NCBI RefSeq assembly: GCF_019703515.2
Contig: NC_059351.1
Location: 21,777,001 to 21,841,000 of the forward strand
Origin: Myxocyprinus asiaticus
Taxonomy: Eukaryota; Chordata; Actinopteri; Cypriniformes; Catostomidae
Reading direction: 5' to 3'
Length of the DNA stretch: 64,000 nt
Both the position numbers and the translations under genes were made by a program. The notes below the pieces were generated by a model, which was not told the DNA's origin, searched no databases, and saw nothing but the letters and a program-made list of their open reading frames with translations. This document shows positions 1-10,107 of the stretch, one piece after another (the first letter of the stretch is position 1; every line of letters begins with the position of its first letter).

Positions 1-569
1 GGGATACATTTGCCTTCCTAGTACATTGACCTGATTGGTATCTCTGGGGTTTTTAAACAACATCAGATAATTTGTGTTTAAGCTGATGGTCCTGCTGGAT
101 TTACCCTGGCAAAATAAATTCTGTACAATATAAATAGTACTAAGATTTCTGTGGTGAACATACTGTGTGAACACCTTCTCCACCTCATTGCTTCCGCTGG
201 CCTCTTTCATCAGGTCATCAAGGATCAGTAAATTAGTTTTGTTGACGGGGAACAAATCATCATCATTCAGAGTCTGTGGTAGTCCTTCAACAAATTTAAT
301 TTTGTAAATTTTCAACAATTCGTCATACAATGGTTGCCAACAATCATAAATATACCAATATTTTCAGGTTTTTTAGAAATCAACCATACAGCATTTTGCA
401 ACAACATTTTTACAAAATATGACTTTCCCGAATTTGAAGGGCCACTTATCACACATGAAAATGGATGCTGTAATCTGAAATCAAAACCATCTGTGTCTCG
501 CACACCCCTGTGTCCAAAAAGATTGTCAGAATCCATATGGGAGCGTGGTGAAATCAGGGAGCAGCACAC
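1..569 (-). pseudogene. A32-like genome-packaging ATPase, frameshifted and cut by window edge
   Basis: The piece at 312-569 has a Walker A P-loop, GPSNSGKS (residues 43-50), preceded by the HPF...V strand usual in FtsK/HerA-like viral packaging ATPases. The reading frame breaks near 330-350 and the family sequence goes on in another frame towards position 1. A Walker B-like stretch (LLILDDL) lies near 205-230 on the minus strand. In Polintons and adintoviruses this ATPase would pump DNA into capsids. The likely start is the ATG at 534-536 rather than 567-569, because it gives an 11-nt overlap with the polymerase stop, as in compact viral genomes. The 3' end lies outside the window. Family assignment is firm; activity is excluded by the frameshift. 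Confidence 0.75.
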
Positions 570-1173
570 GTTTGTTGTACAACACCTTAAACTTTTTAAC
601 GACTGACCTGTTGTGTAGTGTGAAGTGTTTTTTATTTCTCAAAATAGTGTCGGTGTATGCCAGTATATGCTGACTATTATCTTCCCCCACGACATAGTGA
701 TCAACAAGTCCAATCAGAGTGTCTAACCTAATGGCTTTTGAGTTTACAGCATTGAGAGTGATACCCTTGGCTTTCATGCAGACCTTACCCTTAGCAGTGC
801 GGTAGCCATATGTTTTCAGGCCCCCTGAACAAAACTCTACAATGTGATCCCCATCCCCAAACTCATCAGTCAGATTACCGAGGCAAGGCCCCAATGGAGG
901 CTCCCAGAAGTAAAGTTCCCAGAAGTTTACTTCTCTAGAAGTAAAGATGACGCTGTCTGTGTCACTGTACAACAGCCTATCACCCAACTTATCCATTAGT
1001 TCATACAGTTCTAGACGCACATGTGCAGTTGTAAACACACCAAGAAAGACATTAATGTCACGGGTCTGACCACCTTTCCCGTCCGCGTAAACACCACTGA
1101 ATAAGTGCAACAGTGTCTGACACGAACGAGAAGTGTTTAATGTCATAACCATCACCAAAAATGTGCTGGGCAA
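526..1173 (-). pseudogene. polB: PolB C-terminal piece with motif C
   Basis: This 215-codon piece is in a different frame from the piece before it. Motif C is YSDTDSVIF, the catalytic YxDTDS of family B polymerases, with intact Asp residues. The first roughly 30 residues, before the family-like FLGVFTTAHVRLELYELMDKL region, are probably out of frame. The stop at 526-528 overlaps the presumed ATPase start by 11 nt. Confidence 0.85.
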
Positions 1174-2740
1174 ACTGTTCAGGGTCTGAAAGTAGTACCG
1201 TACACGGCAAATTTTCGCGCATAGAGAATCGTCCCCAAAGTGAGTTCGGCAGAAGTTTATTAATAGACTGGCGTGCAGGGTTAAGACTTATTTTGTCAAG
1301 ATTCAGTTTAATCCCCTCTTTCTCAAAGTAATCGTCGATGTAAGATTCTTTGTCTGCATCTGTCACAACGTGCGTGGGGAATCCACTGGCCTCTTGTTTG
1401 TACTGTAAAAATGTTTTAACATAATCACAAAACAAGGTTTCTGATCGTTGAGGGAAATGCCATACCTCGTCCACCTTCGTTACATCATAACCCTTCTCCA
1501 CAGCCTTTAACAGTTCGATACTGACCCAGCAGCCTGAAATTGCCCTTTCCTCATCAGTGTGTCTACACGGAGTGGTCTGATTCTGCTGATCCGCACATGT
1601 ACGGCAGAGCGGAAACATAAGCTTGCCACCAGTCCTATAGGGAAGGACAGGGTGAAGCAGTTTTCGTGGGGTCAGTACTGTGGCTTTGACAAATCCATAA
1701 TAATTTTCAAGAGGTTCAAAATCCTTGAAAATTATTTGGGGGTGTCCTATGGGGTAGCATTTCTTGGCCTGGCAAAAGGGGTACAAACTTGTAAAGTCGA
1801 CAAATCGTATTTTGTCAGCTTTATGATACAGCTTGTATGCATTAGTACGACCACCAAATAGAGCGTTGCGTGGTTTCAGTCTTTCAGGATGTGTGTAAGT
1901 GGCCATAAATGCCATCACATCAACATCAGTCTGTTTAGCAGTGTTCCAAGCACACTCCCACATCACTTCTACCTCCAACCCATATGCATGCTCTAAAATT
2001 TCAACCTTATCATCAAAGTGTCTTCTGAGTTCTCCATAGGGCAGTTTTGATAACAGGTGTAAATGGTTAGGATTATAACGACAATCATGCCCGTGAAACA
2101 TACAGTCGTTGAATTCGAGAGCCTTTTTTACACCGTCCTTTTCATAATAACCATCGAGATGGTATTTTCCAATCACCATCTCGCTGTGGTTTAATGCATG
2201 CTGATTGTCTATGCCGCGTGTTGATTTAACATATTCAAGCCATTCAATGGAAATGTTTGAGTATGTCTTGTTCTGACTGGTGTACGCGTTGTTATGGGTC
2301 AGAGCTAGAATGTCTTTAAGAAGGAAGTGGGTTTTATACACTGCCATACAACATGCTGCTAAAGTGGTGCATCTAAACGGACCAAGTTTGGTACACTGTA
2401 TGAATTCATAACGGTACTTCATGCAAGCCTCCCTGAGCAAAACGACATCATTCTTGCCATGCATAGCAAGTTCTTTTTTTAAATCAAACACTTTACCTGA
2501 TACTGTAACATACCACTCGTCAAACAGAGCCCTCTCTTTGTCAGACATTGTCTCATAGCTGTAGAAATGCCTGTCCGGGTATGGTCCTATGTAATTCTCA
2601 TTTTCTAATCTGTTGAAATTGTGTGGAAAATAACCTTTCTCTGTGCAGGTTAGATTTAACGCAGCAGATGTCATGGACAAACGCATAGGGATGAATGAAT
2701 AACTGTCAATAAAGCTCTGCTTGAATGTGTTGTCATACAT
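1058..2740 (-). pseudogene. polB: PolB central piece with polymerase motifs A and B
   Basis: This is 560 codons. Motif A is VDFTSLYP with catalytic Asp 315. Motif B is KLLPNSLWG at residues 495-503, the Kx3NSxYG type with Trp in place of Tyr. The long stretch between the exonuclease and motif A (residues 120-300) is where protein-primed polymerases carry their TPR1-type insertion. The ATG at 2740 is only the first Met after a nonsense codon and should not be taken as a real start. The last roughly 10 residues before the stop at 1058 are in the wrong frame. Confidence 0.85.
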
Positions 2741-2845
2741 TCAAATTATCTGACATCCTTGCATCATGATTTTAAGTGTGAGCCCTGCTTTTGTGAAATA
2801 TTCCAAAAGTATAAATTTATCAAAACCAGAAGCATTGTGGGCAGT

Positions 2846-3919
2846 CTATTCAAAATTCTGATAACTTGGATGTCTAAATCTTTTAACAAGTCGTTCTACA
2901 CAGTCTGGACCAGCGGCTGTGAGCTCCTCCCCTTTAAATGTAATGGCGCAAACGAAGTTTGCAACGTGTTTACCATTTATGTATTGCGTCTCAAAATCAT
3001 AGAATATGTACTTGCTGCTAGGTGCCTCGAGCTTTATTGGTTGTATAAAGCATTGATGTACACTGTCATTAATCAATTCCTCACCACAATGGATACACTG
3101 ATCGGCTGCACACTTTTGTGGTTTGGGGTTGGTGGCACTGACATGATAACGTCTATTAAATTTTTTGCAGTATTTTGTAACAGCACACTGTGCGAACTGT
3201 TGACCTAATGGCGGTTGCTTATGCGCATCATAACAATAGTCAGATTTGCAGTACCACAAACAGTCGCTGCATTGCTTTGTTTTGACGGGGTACTTATAAC
3301 AATCAGGACCATTGCAGATATCGCAAACGTATTTGAAATGATGATCTCTACAGTTAGTAAAACCCTGGTAGCAGTGGTCACACACATATGGAGTACCTAT
3401 GAATGCATTCAACTTCTTAATCATAAAATAGTGGCCATTGTGCAGGTACAAGAACACTGTCTTGTGATGATGAGCATCATTGGATGTATACTTCTCCAAC
3501 ACACCAGTGCATGACCTATGGAAGACCACTATTTTAATGTGTAACATCCGTTCAAACCGTGTGATGTCATTAAACACTATCTCATGCTGTTCTGAATACC
3601 CCACCATCTTCTGCATCGCCACTGCTATAGGTTCTAGATCTGTGTGTGGTTTTTGAGAGTTTAGAAAATGTGCCAAGCAGATTGCAAAGCACAGATTATT
3701 TGATGTGTTGATGGGGCAGAACAGATTCATCCTGTTTCTGGTGATCACTTCATTATGGGCAAGTTCACGTATCTTTCGATACACACCCCCTTGTTTACTC
3801 CTTGCTATAGTCACATTTAGATCCAAACCTTCATCAACCCGCACTTTAGAGTTACTTTGCATTATCTTTTCAATCTGATTTGTGAAGACATCCACACTGT
3901 AATCATTGCTAGGTGACAA
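2846..3919 (-). pseudogene. polB: PolB N-terminal piece with Cys-rich region and Exo I motif
   Basis: This is 357 codons from a plausible ATG at 3917-3919. Residues about 60-175 match the N-terminal domain seen ahead of the exonuclease in fish Polinton/adintovirus polymerases (by recollection of the family). Residues about 178-275 hold many Cys and His residues (CDHC, CDIC, CSDC and CIHC pairs) that suggest zinc binding. The Exo I motif DFET lies near residue 310 (YDFETQY). The piece ends at an in-frame TAG inside the exonuclease domain. No capsid or integrase gene is seen upstream. Confidence 0.8.
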
Positions 3920-4059
3920 GACAGTGATAACGTTTTGCCATTTTTAAAACAGATCTTTTTTATTTAAACCACACTTAGGGGTGTACGCTTAAAATAACTA
4001 AGGATACAACAAAGGAAATAAAAAAAGACCCATACAGTAAAAACAAAAACAGTACTGAA

Positions 4060-4402
4060 AACGTCCTGGTTACTTGCGTAACCTCCATTCCCTGATGGAG
4101 GGAACGAGATGTTGTGTCGATGTAGTGACACTAGGGGTCACTCTTGGGAGCCCAAAACACCTCTGGTCTTTGAAAAAAGGCCAATGAAAATTGGCGAGTG
4201 GTATTTGCATACCACTCCCCCGAACATACGGGTATAAAAGGAGCTGGTATGCAACCACTCATTCACGTTTTGTGCTGAGGAGCCGAGACAAGGTCATTGT
4301 CCTGGCCATTTCAGCGGGTAGTCCAGCGTTGTGGCAGGAGGGACACAACGTCTCGTTCCCTCCATCAGTGAACGGAGGTTACGCAAGTAACCAGGATGTT
4401 CC
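4060..4402 (+). repeat. Left inverted terminal repeat of DIRS complex, itself a hairpin
   Basis: 4060-4130 and about 4340-4402 are inverted relative to each other: both hold the motif of a tract ending in GGAACGAGA next to GGTTACGCAAGTAACC-like sequence. The block can therefore fold on itself. The whole block is repeated inverted at about 10815-11158. A short motif with TGTCGATGTAGTGACACTAG occurs at 4113 and again at 4427. Confidence 0.75.
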
Positions 4403-4895
4403 TTATCTGTCACTCACTCGACATTGTGTCGATGTAGTGACACTAGGGGTCCCTATATGAAACGCCACAACTGGCTGAACTGTGTTACATGAACTGGCAG
4501 TGTGTGACAGGCAGACCACTGTGTGCCTCATAGCCAGCGCACCAGGTGGACACGTAAGCTCCCCCAACGCTGTTATGAGTGTCGAACGGCCCATCGGGGG
4601 GTGTCTCTCCCAAGGGGAAGACACCACGGAGACCACCGCGGGGGGGGGGTGGTATTTTTCTCATGTGGAGAAGTCCCATGGTAGGTCCTACCCTATGGGG
4701 GAGGAGTTTCTACAAACATAGTGACTACGGCAGAGGGGCCTCTGCCCAAGGAAGATGCAGTTTACCAACAGGGAAACAAATTAGTGGAAGATATACATCA
4801 CATGGGGTTACCTATGGGGAAACAACACATGCAGAGCACCTACCCCAGTACAGGGCTTAGTTAGCACATGTACTGAGCCGGCAGCGAATTTCTCC
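4403..4895. other. Non-coding DIRS 3' region (left arm)
   Basis: This is untranslated DIRS sequence between the recombinase and the terminal repeat. It contains a run of ten G near 4640 and several short ORFs that do not match any family. Parts match the right arm in inverted orientation (for example 4480-4570 against about 10685-10790). No gene is seen. Confidence 0.5.
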
Positions 4896-6000
4896 GCAAA
4901 CTCGTCTGCCACAGGGCTTGGAGGAAATCATCCAGGGAACACAGTTTGTGAACACTACTGGGAGTCAACAGCGCACGTCTTCAGCTCAGGGGAGGTTAAA
5001 GGTGCTATGCGCAAGCGATACACCCGGCCAGCTGTCCCGGACTTACCTGTTTGTGACTGCCACTACACAGGAGATTGTAGAACTTTCAAAGGTGTTGGGT
5101 GTTGCCCAGCCCACTGCTCTACAAATTTCTGTTAGAGAGGTGCCACTGGTCAAGGCCCAGGAGGCCGCCATACTCCTGGTAGAATGGGCTCATAGCCCAG
5201 CCGGGGGCGGCACGTCCTGGGCATGATATGCCATTGTTATGGCGTCGATGACCCAGTGGGCGATCCTTTGCTTGGAGACAGTGCTTCCTTACCGCTGTCC
5301 CCCAAAGCAGACAAAAAGCTGCTCAGAGACTCTAAAGCTCTGCGTGCGATCCAAATAGATGCGTAAAGCGCGCACCAGACACAGCAATGTCAGGGCTGGG
5401 TCTGCCTCCTCCTGGGGCAGCGCTTGCAGGTTCACCACCTGATCCCTAAAAGGGGTCGTGGGAACCTTGGGCACATAGCCCGGTCGTCGTCTCAGGATCA
5501 CGTAAGAGTAGCCCGGACTGAACTCCAGGCACGTTTTGCTGACATAGAACGCTTGCAGGTCTCCTACCCTTTTGATAGAAGTGAACACCGTCAGGAGGGT
5601 AGCCTTTAAAGAGAGTGCCTTAAGCTCAGCTGACTGCAGGGGCTCAAAGGGGGCTCTCCGTAGACCCTGAAGAACTACAAAGAGGTCCCATGAGGGAATG
5701 AGTTATGGTCTGAAGGGATTCAACCTCTTGGCGCCTCTCAGGAACCTGATGATCAGGTCATGCTTCCCTAAGGACTCACCATCCACTGCGTCGTGGTGTG
5801 CCGCTATAGCAGCTACATACACCTTCAAGGTGGAGGGGGACAGCCGCCCTTCCAACCTCTCCTGCAGGAAGGAAAGCACCGATCCGACTGCGCATCTCTG
5901 GGGGTCGTCGTGTCGGGAAGAACACCACTTAGTGAACAGACGCCACTTTAAGGCATACAGGCGCATCGTAGAGGGAGTCCTAGGCTGAGTGGTAGGCCAC
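4896..6000 (-). pseudogene. DIRS tyrosine recombinase (left copy)
   Basis: Reading pieces on the minus strand match the recombinase of fish DIRS1-like elements. The core-binding part is at 5966-5703 (RLYALKWRLFTKWCSS, then SPSTLKVYVAAIAAHH). The catalytic start is at 5588-5289 with SIKRVGDLQA, which contains the first catalytic Arg. The C-terminal part, expected near 5280-5080, is broken by stops. The enzyme would integrate a circular DNA intermediate without making target-site duplications. The pieces are in different frames, so the gene is inactive. The region is repeated inverted at 8940-10107. Confidence 0.8.
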
Positions 6001-6199
6001 TTAGGTCTTCCACGTCCCGTCCAAGGGCCAGATGTGGAGATTCCAGAGGTCTGGTCGCGGGTGCCAGATGGTGCCCTGTCCCTGAGAAAGAAGGTCCTTC
6101 CTCAAGGGAATTCCCGGGGGGCTGTCGCGAAGAGCTTGAGGTCCGAGAACCACGTCTGGGTGGGCCAGTAGGGTGCTACTAGGATGACCTGCTCCTCAT

Positions 6200-7500
6200 C
6201 CTCCCTGACCTAGCACAGGGTCTGTGCAAGTAGGCTCACTGGGGGAAATGCATATTTGCGTAGATCAGGGGACCAGCTGTGTGCCAGTGCATCTATACTG
6301 AGAGGTGTTTCAGCAGGGCATACCAAAGCGGGCAGTGGGAGGATTCCTGGGAGACCGAATCGACTCCAAATCAGCTGGACCACCTGGGGGTGGAGTCTCC
6401 ACTCTCCCCTGAGCATTACCTGTCTTGACAGTGCGTCCGCTGCGGTGTTGAGGTCACCAGGGATGTGAGTGGCTCACAGCGACTTGAATCGCTGCTGACT
6501 CCAGAGGAGGAGATGGCGGGCGAGTTGTGACATGCAACGGGAGCGTAAGCCACCTTGGCGGTTGATGTACGCTACTGTCGCTGTGTTGTCCGTCCGGACC
6601 AACACATGCTTGCCCTGGATCAACGGCCGGAGCCTCTGCAGGGCAAGCAGTACTGCCAACAACTCGAGGCAGTTGATGTGCCAATGCAGCCGCGGGCCAG
6701 TCCAAGAGCTGGCAGCTGCATGCCTGTTGCATATGGCGCCCCAGCCCGTCTTGGAGGCGTCCGTCGTAACCACGATGCGCCTGGAGACCTGCTCTAGGTG
6801 AACCCCTGCCCGTAGAAATGCTATGTCGGTCCAAGGGCTGAAGAGGTGGCGACAGATTGGTGTGATGACCATGTGATGTGTCCCACGGCGCCATGCCCAT
6901 CTCGGGACTCGAGTCTGAAGCCAGTGATTAAGTGGTCTCATATGCATCAACCCGAGTGGTGTGGCCACCACTGAGGATGCCATATGCCCCAGGAGCCTCT
7001 GAAAAATTTTCATTGGAACCGTTGCACTCCATCTGAACACCTTCTTACAGTTCAGCACTGACTGTGCACGCTCGTTCGTGAGGCACGCCGTCATCGAGAC
7101 TGAGTCCAACTCCAAGCCGAGAAAAGAGATACTCTGAACAGGGGAGAGCTTGCTCTTTACCCAGTTGACCCGAAGCCCCAGCTGGCTGAGGTGTGTTAGC
7201 ACCAGGTCCCTGTGCACACACACAACACATCCCGAGAGTGAGCTAGGATTAGCCAGTCATCGAGATAGTTGAGGATGCGGATTCCCACTTCCCTTAGCGG
7301 GGCAAGGGCTACCTTTGCGACCTTCATGAAGATGCAGGGGGACAAGGACAGACTGAAGGGGAGGACCTTGTACTGGTACACCCGGCCCTCGAGAGCAAAC
7401 CACAGGAAGGGTCTGTGTCGAGATAAAACTGAGACGTGGAAGTACGTGTCCTTCAGGTCTACCGCCGCTAACCAATCTTAATGCCGGACGTTCGCTAGTT
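6200..7500 (-). pseudogene. DIRS reverse transcriptase-RNase H
   Basis: The reverse transcriptase active site YLDDWLIL (YxDD type) lies in the piece at 7381-7196, preceded by YQYKVLPFSLSLSP, the usual DIRS/Gypsy motif. The reading continues after a frameshift in the 249-codon piece 7223-6474. That piece holds the thumb (FLGLELDSV) and RNase H with Asp155 (TTDASKTGWG), Glu187 (CLELLAV) and Asp212 (RTDNTA). The piece at 6416-6210 matches the domain downstream of RNase H in DIRS polyproteins. The enzyme copies element RNA into DNA. The N-terminal fingers are missing because gag is joined directly to the middle of RT near 7480. Confidence 0.85.
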
Positions 7501-7652
7501 GCCATAGTCATGTTCTCACAATGAGGACATGACCCATCCACGAACGATGTCTCTGCATGGGCAGCGCCCAGACACGCAAGACAGCGATCGTGGCCATCAG
7601 AAGTGGAGAGATAACGACCACAACCAGGAATAATACACAAACGGAAGGGCAT
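7480..7652 (-). pseudogene. DIRS gag N-terminus, joined by deletion to RT
   Basis: From the ATG at 7650-7652 the reading starts MPFRLCIIPGCGRYLS, with CxxC-type pairs (CLACLG and CPHC) typical of the N-terminus of fish DIRS gag. After about 55 residues the sequence switches to the RT region in another frame, so most of gag and the RT N-terminus are deleted. An independent copy of the same gag start lies on the plus strand at 63550, which supports the assignment. Confidence 0.75.
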
Positions 7653-7915
7653 CTTTAAAAAGACGCTCAGTGAGTGCCACTCTTTTAGTTGTTAGGAAAT
7701 ATACTCTTTTAGAATATACTCTTTTTATCTATTTTTTTCTGCCGAAGTGCCCAGGGGCGTTCTCTGCACTCCACGGGTGCAGAGGGGGAGAAGCCGCTGA
7801 AATGCGCCGTAGATCCAGCAGTTTGAGGTGAATATTGGAGGAACTGAATTCAGTGCACTGAATGCAACCGCTCGGCTCCGAAGAGAAGTATAAATTGAAA
7901 TTAATTGATATCACA
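7653..7915 (-). other. DIRS 5' leader region (left element)
   Basis: The sequence upstream of the gag ATG includes a tract with repeated AAAGAGTATAT units at 7690-7735. It then has GAACGCCCCTGGGCACTTCGG (read on the minus strand). The same order appears at 63433-63549 before the gag start there. No coding function is seen. Confidence 0.55.
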
Positions 7916-8084
7916 AGAAAAAGGCACCACTGACAGCAGTAAAAGGCAAAAAAAAAAAAAAAGAAACCCTCAAAAACTAGCAGGGGTGCCTATAATCAGT
8001 ATTATAATTATGAATGCAGTATTATATAATAACATGCAGTATTTTTACAAAGTTTAATTGCATAAGTTAAATTTAAATATGAGT

Positions 8085-8142
8085 GTATATCTATCTATCT
8101 ATCTATCTATATATATATATATATAGATATATATATATATAT
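8085..8142. repeat. TATC/TA microsatellite
   Basis: A (TATC)n tract is followed by (TA)n with one break. Simple repeat, no gene. Confidence 0.9.
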
Positions 8143-8146
8143 ACAT

Positions 8147-8805
8147 GGTTGGGGAGTAACGGAATACATGTATCGGGATTACGTATTTAAAATACAAAAT
8201 GTTAGTAACTGTATTCCACTACAGTTACAATTTAAATCATTGGTAATTAGAACACAGTTACACTTAAAAAGTATTTTGATTGCTAAAGAGATTACTTTGC
8301 ATTTTATTGTCATTTGTTTCATTTATTATTTAGTCTTTTCAGATGGAAAACATTTATACACATAAATGATGCGATCCAAAGTGCATTTGAACAGCGATGA
8401 AAAACTTTCTTATGATATGTTACATTCATACGAGCAGACACATAAGTAAGTTTGAAGTCTGGAGCAGAAGAAATAGAAATAAAACTTGTGTAAATTGTCA
8501 GCTTTACGCTAAGCTAAAATGCTATTTCTAGCCATTTTACATGCACGTTACCAGGCATGATCATATTTTTTTTAGGTTTTTCAGAGAATGTATTTTTAAC
8601 GTGTATTTTGTCTTAATGTACTGGCAGAGTTTTTATAGTCAAAAGAAGTGAAAAAAATCTACCAGTGCTGAAGACGTAATCCAAAGTATTTAGAATACGT
8701 TAATGACCTTGAGTAATCTAACGGAATACGTTACAAATTACATTTTACAGTATGTATTCTGTAATCTGCAGTGGAATACATTTGAAAAGTAACCCTCCCA
8801 ACCCT
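8147..8805. mobile_element. Non-autonomous DNA transposon (MITE-like)
   Basis: The ends are imperfect inverted repeats: GGTTGGGGAGTAACGGAATA on the left, and on the right GAATACA...AGTAACCCTCCCAACCC. This end sequence is common in fish genomes by my recollection. No transposase remnant is seen inside. Superfamily is not assigned because I see no clear target-site duplication. Confidence 0.6.
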
Positions 8806-8815
8806 GAATAAGGGA

Positions 8816-8944
8816 ATCAGAGTGGCTAAAAGAAGATACTCTGAGAAGCTGAAAAACAAGTTTTCAGCTAACGACCCTGCATCAGTGTGGAGTGGCATGA
8901 AACAACTTATGAATTACAGGACTCCTACCCCTGAGGAAGGACCT
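8816..8944 (+). pseudogene. Short LINE fragment
   Basis: The reading frame gives AKRRYSEKLKNKFSANDPAS followed by VWSGMKQLMNYRTPTP. This resembles the linker between endonuclease and reverse transcriptase in L2/Rex1/CR1-like LINEs (inference from pattern). Only about 40 residues remain. It lies exactly at the inner border of the right DIRS arm, so it may mark a breakpoint. Confidence 0.5.
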
Positions 8945-10107
8945 TCTTTCTCAGGGACAGGGCACCATCTGGCACCCATGACCAGACCTCTGGAATCTCC
9001 ACGTCTGGCCCTTGGACGGGACGTGGAAGACCTAAGTGGTCTACCACCCGCGGTGGTAGACACGATCACTCAGGCTAGGGCTCCCTCTATTAGGCGCCTG
9101 TATGCCTTGAAGTGTCATCTGTTCACTAAGTGGTGTTCTTCCTGACGCGAAGACCCCCAGAGATGCGCAGTCGGATCGGTGCTTTCCTTCCTGCAGGAGA
9201 TTCTGGAGGGGCAGCTGTCCCCCTCCACCTTGAAGGTGTATGTAGCCGCTATAGCGGCACACCACGACACAGTGGACGGTAAGTCCTAAGGGAAGCACGA
9301 CCTGATCATCAGGTTCCTGAGAGGCGCTAGGAGGTTTAATCCCTCCAGACCGCGCCTCCTGCCCACATGGGACCTCTCTGTAGCCCTCCGGGGTCTACGG
9401 GGTGCTCCCTTTGAGCCCCTGGGGTCAGTTGAGCTTAAGGCACTCTCTTTGAAGACCGCCCTCCTGACTGCGCTCACTTCCATCAAGAGGGTAGGGGACC
9501 TGCAGGCGTTCTCTGTCAGCGAATCGTGCCTGGAGTTCAGTCCGGGTTACAATCACGTGATCCTGAGACCCCGACCGGGCTATGTGCCCAAGGTTCCCAC
9601 GACCCCATTTAGGGATCAGGTGGTGAACCTGCAAGCACTGCCCCAGGAGGAGGCAGACCCAGCTTTGGTGTTGCTGTGTCCGGTGCGTCCCCTGAACCCT
9701 CACAGCTCGATGATTGGTTCCTGGGCCCAGAGCGTCGCTCACGGCCGCACCCCACCCCGGTTCCTTTCTTCCCGGAGGTGCATGAGGAGCTGACAATGTT
9801 CTGAGCAGCTCTTTGTCTGCTTTGGTGGACAGCAGAAAGGAAGCGCTGTCTCCAAACAGAGGATCGCCCACTAGGTCGTTGACACCATCATCATGGCATA
9901 TCACGGCCAGGACGTGCCGCCACCCCGTGGGGCTACGAGCCCAATCTACTAGGAGTGTAGCGGCCTCCTGGGCCCTGACCAGTGGCACCTCTTTGGCAGA
10001 CATCTGCAGAGCAGCGGGCTGGGCAACACCCAATACCTTTGCAAGGTTCTATAATCTCCGGGTTGAGCCGGTTTCATCCCGTGTGTTGTCAGATCTGAAC
10101 AGGTAAG
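8937..10107 (+). pseudogene. DIRS tyrosine recombinase (right copy) with a gag-derived insert
   Basis: This is the plus-strand copy of the recombinase region. The core-binding segment is at 9085-9145 (RRLYALKCHLFTKWCSS). The catalytic start is in the 9449-9793 piece (SIKRVGDLQAFSV). The C-terminal segment is at about 9990-10107, with ADICRAAGWATPNTFARFYN, where the last Tyr fits the nucleophile of DIRS recombinases. Between 9690 and about 9797 the recombinase is replaced by roughly 105 bp that read, in another frame, like the end of DIRS gag (LDDWFLGPERRSR). The gene is broken by this and by frameshifts. Confidence 0.8.

Larger units (their letters stand above)
526..3919 (-). pseudogene. polB: Protein-primed family B DNA polymerase (Polinton/adintovirus type), whole degraded gene
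   Basis: One polymerase gene of about 1,130 codons is spread over three reading pieces (3919-2846, 2740-1058 and 1173-526). The first two are in the same frame, separated by a TAG at 2846-2848 and a TGA at 2741-2743; the region between the stops still reads as polymerase, including an Exo II-like AHN..GFD motif. The third piece is in another frame, so there is a frameshift between about 1058 and 1173. The protein would replicate the element from a terminal-protein primer. Exo I, Exo II and polymerase motifs A, B and C are all recognisable in order. It therefore looks like a recent loss of a full-length gene rather than an old scrap. Confidence 0.85.
1..3950 (-). mobile_element. Polinton/Maverick (adintovirus-like) remnant, truncated by window start
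   Basis: Two genes typical of Polinton/Maverick elements and the related adintoviruses lie head to tail on the minus strand: a protein-primed family B DNA polymerase, then an A32/FtsK-type packaging ATPase. Integrase, protease and capsid genes are not in the window; they may lie before position 1 or be lost. No terminal inverted repeat is visible. About 140 bp of AT-rich DNA separates the polymerase start from the DIRS element at 4060, which may have cut the element. Nonsense codons and frameshifts show it is a dead copy. Polinton and adintovirus cannot be told apart from these two genes. Confidence 0.8.
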
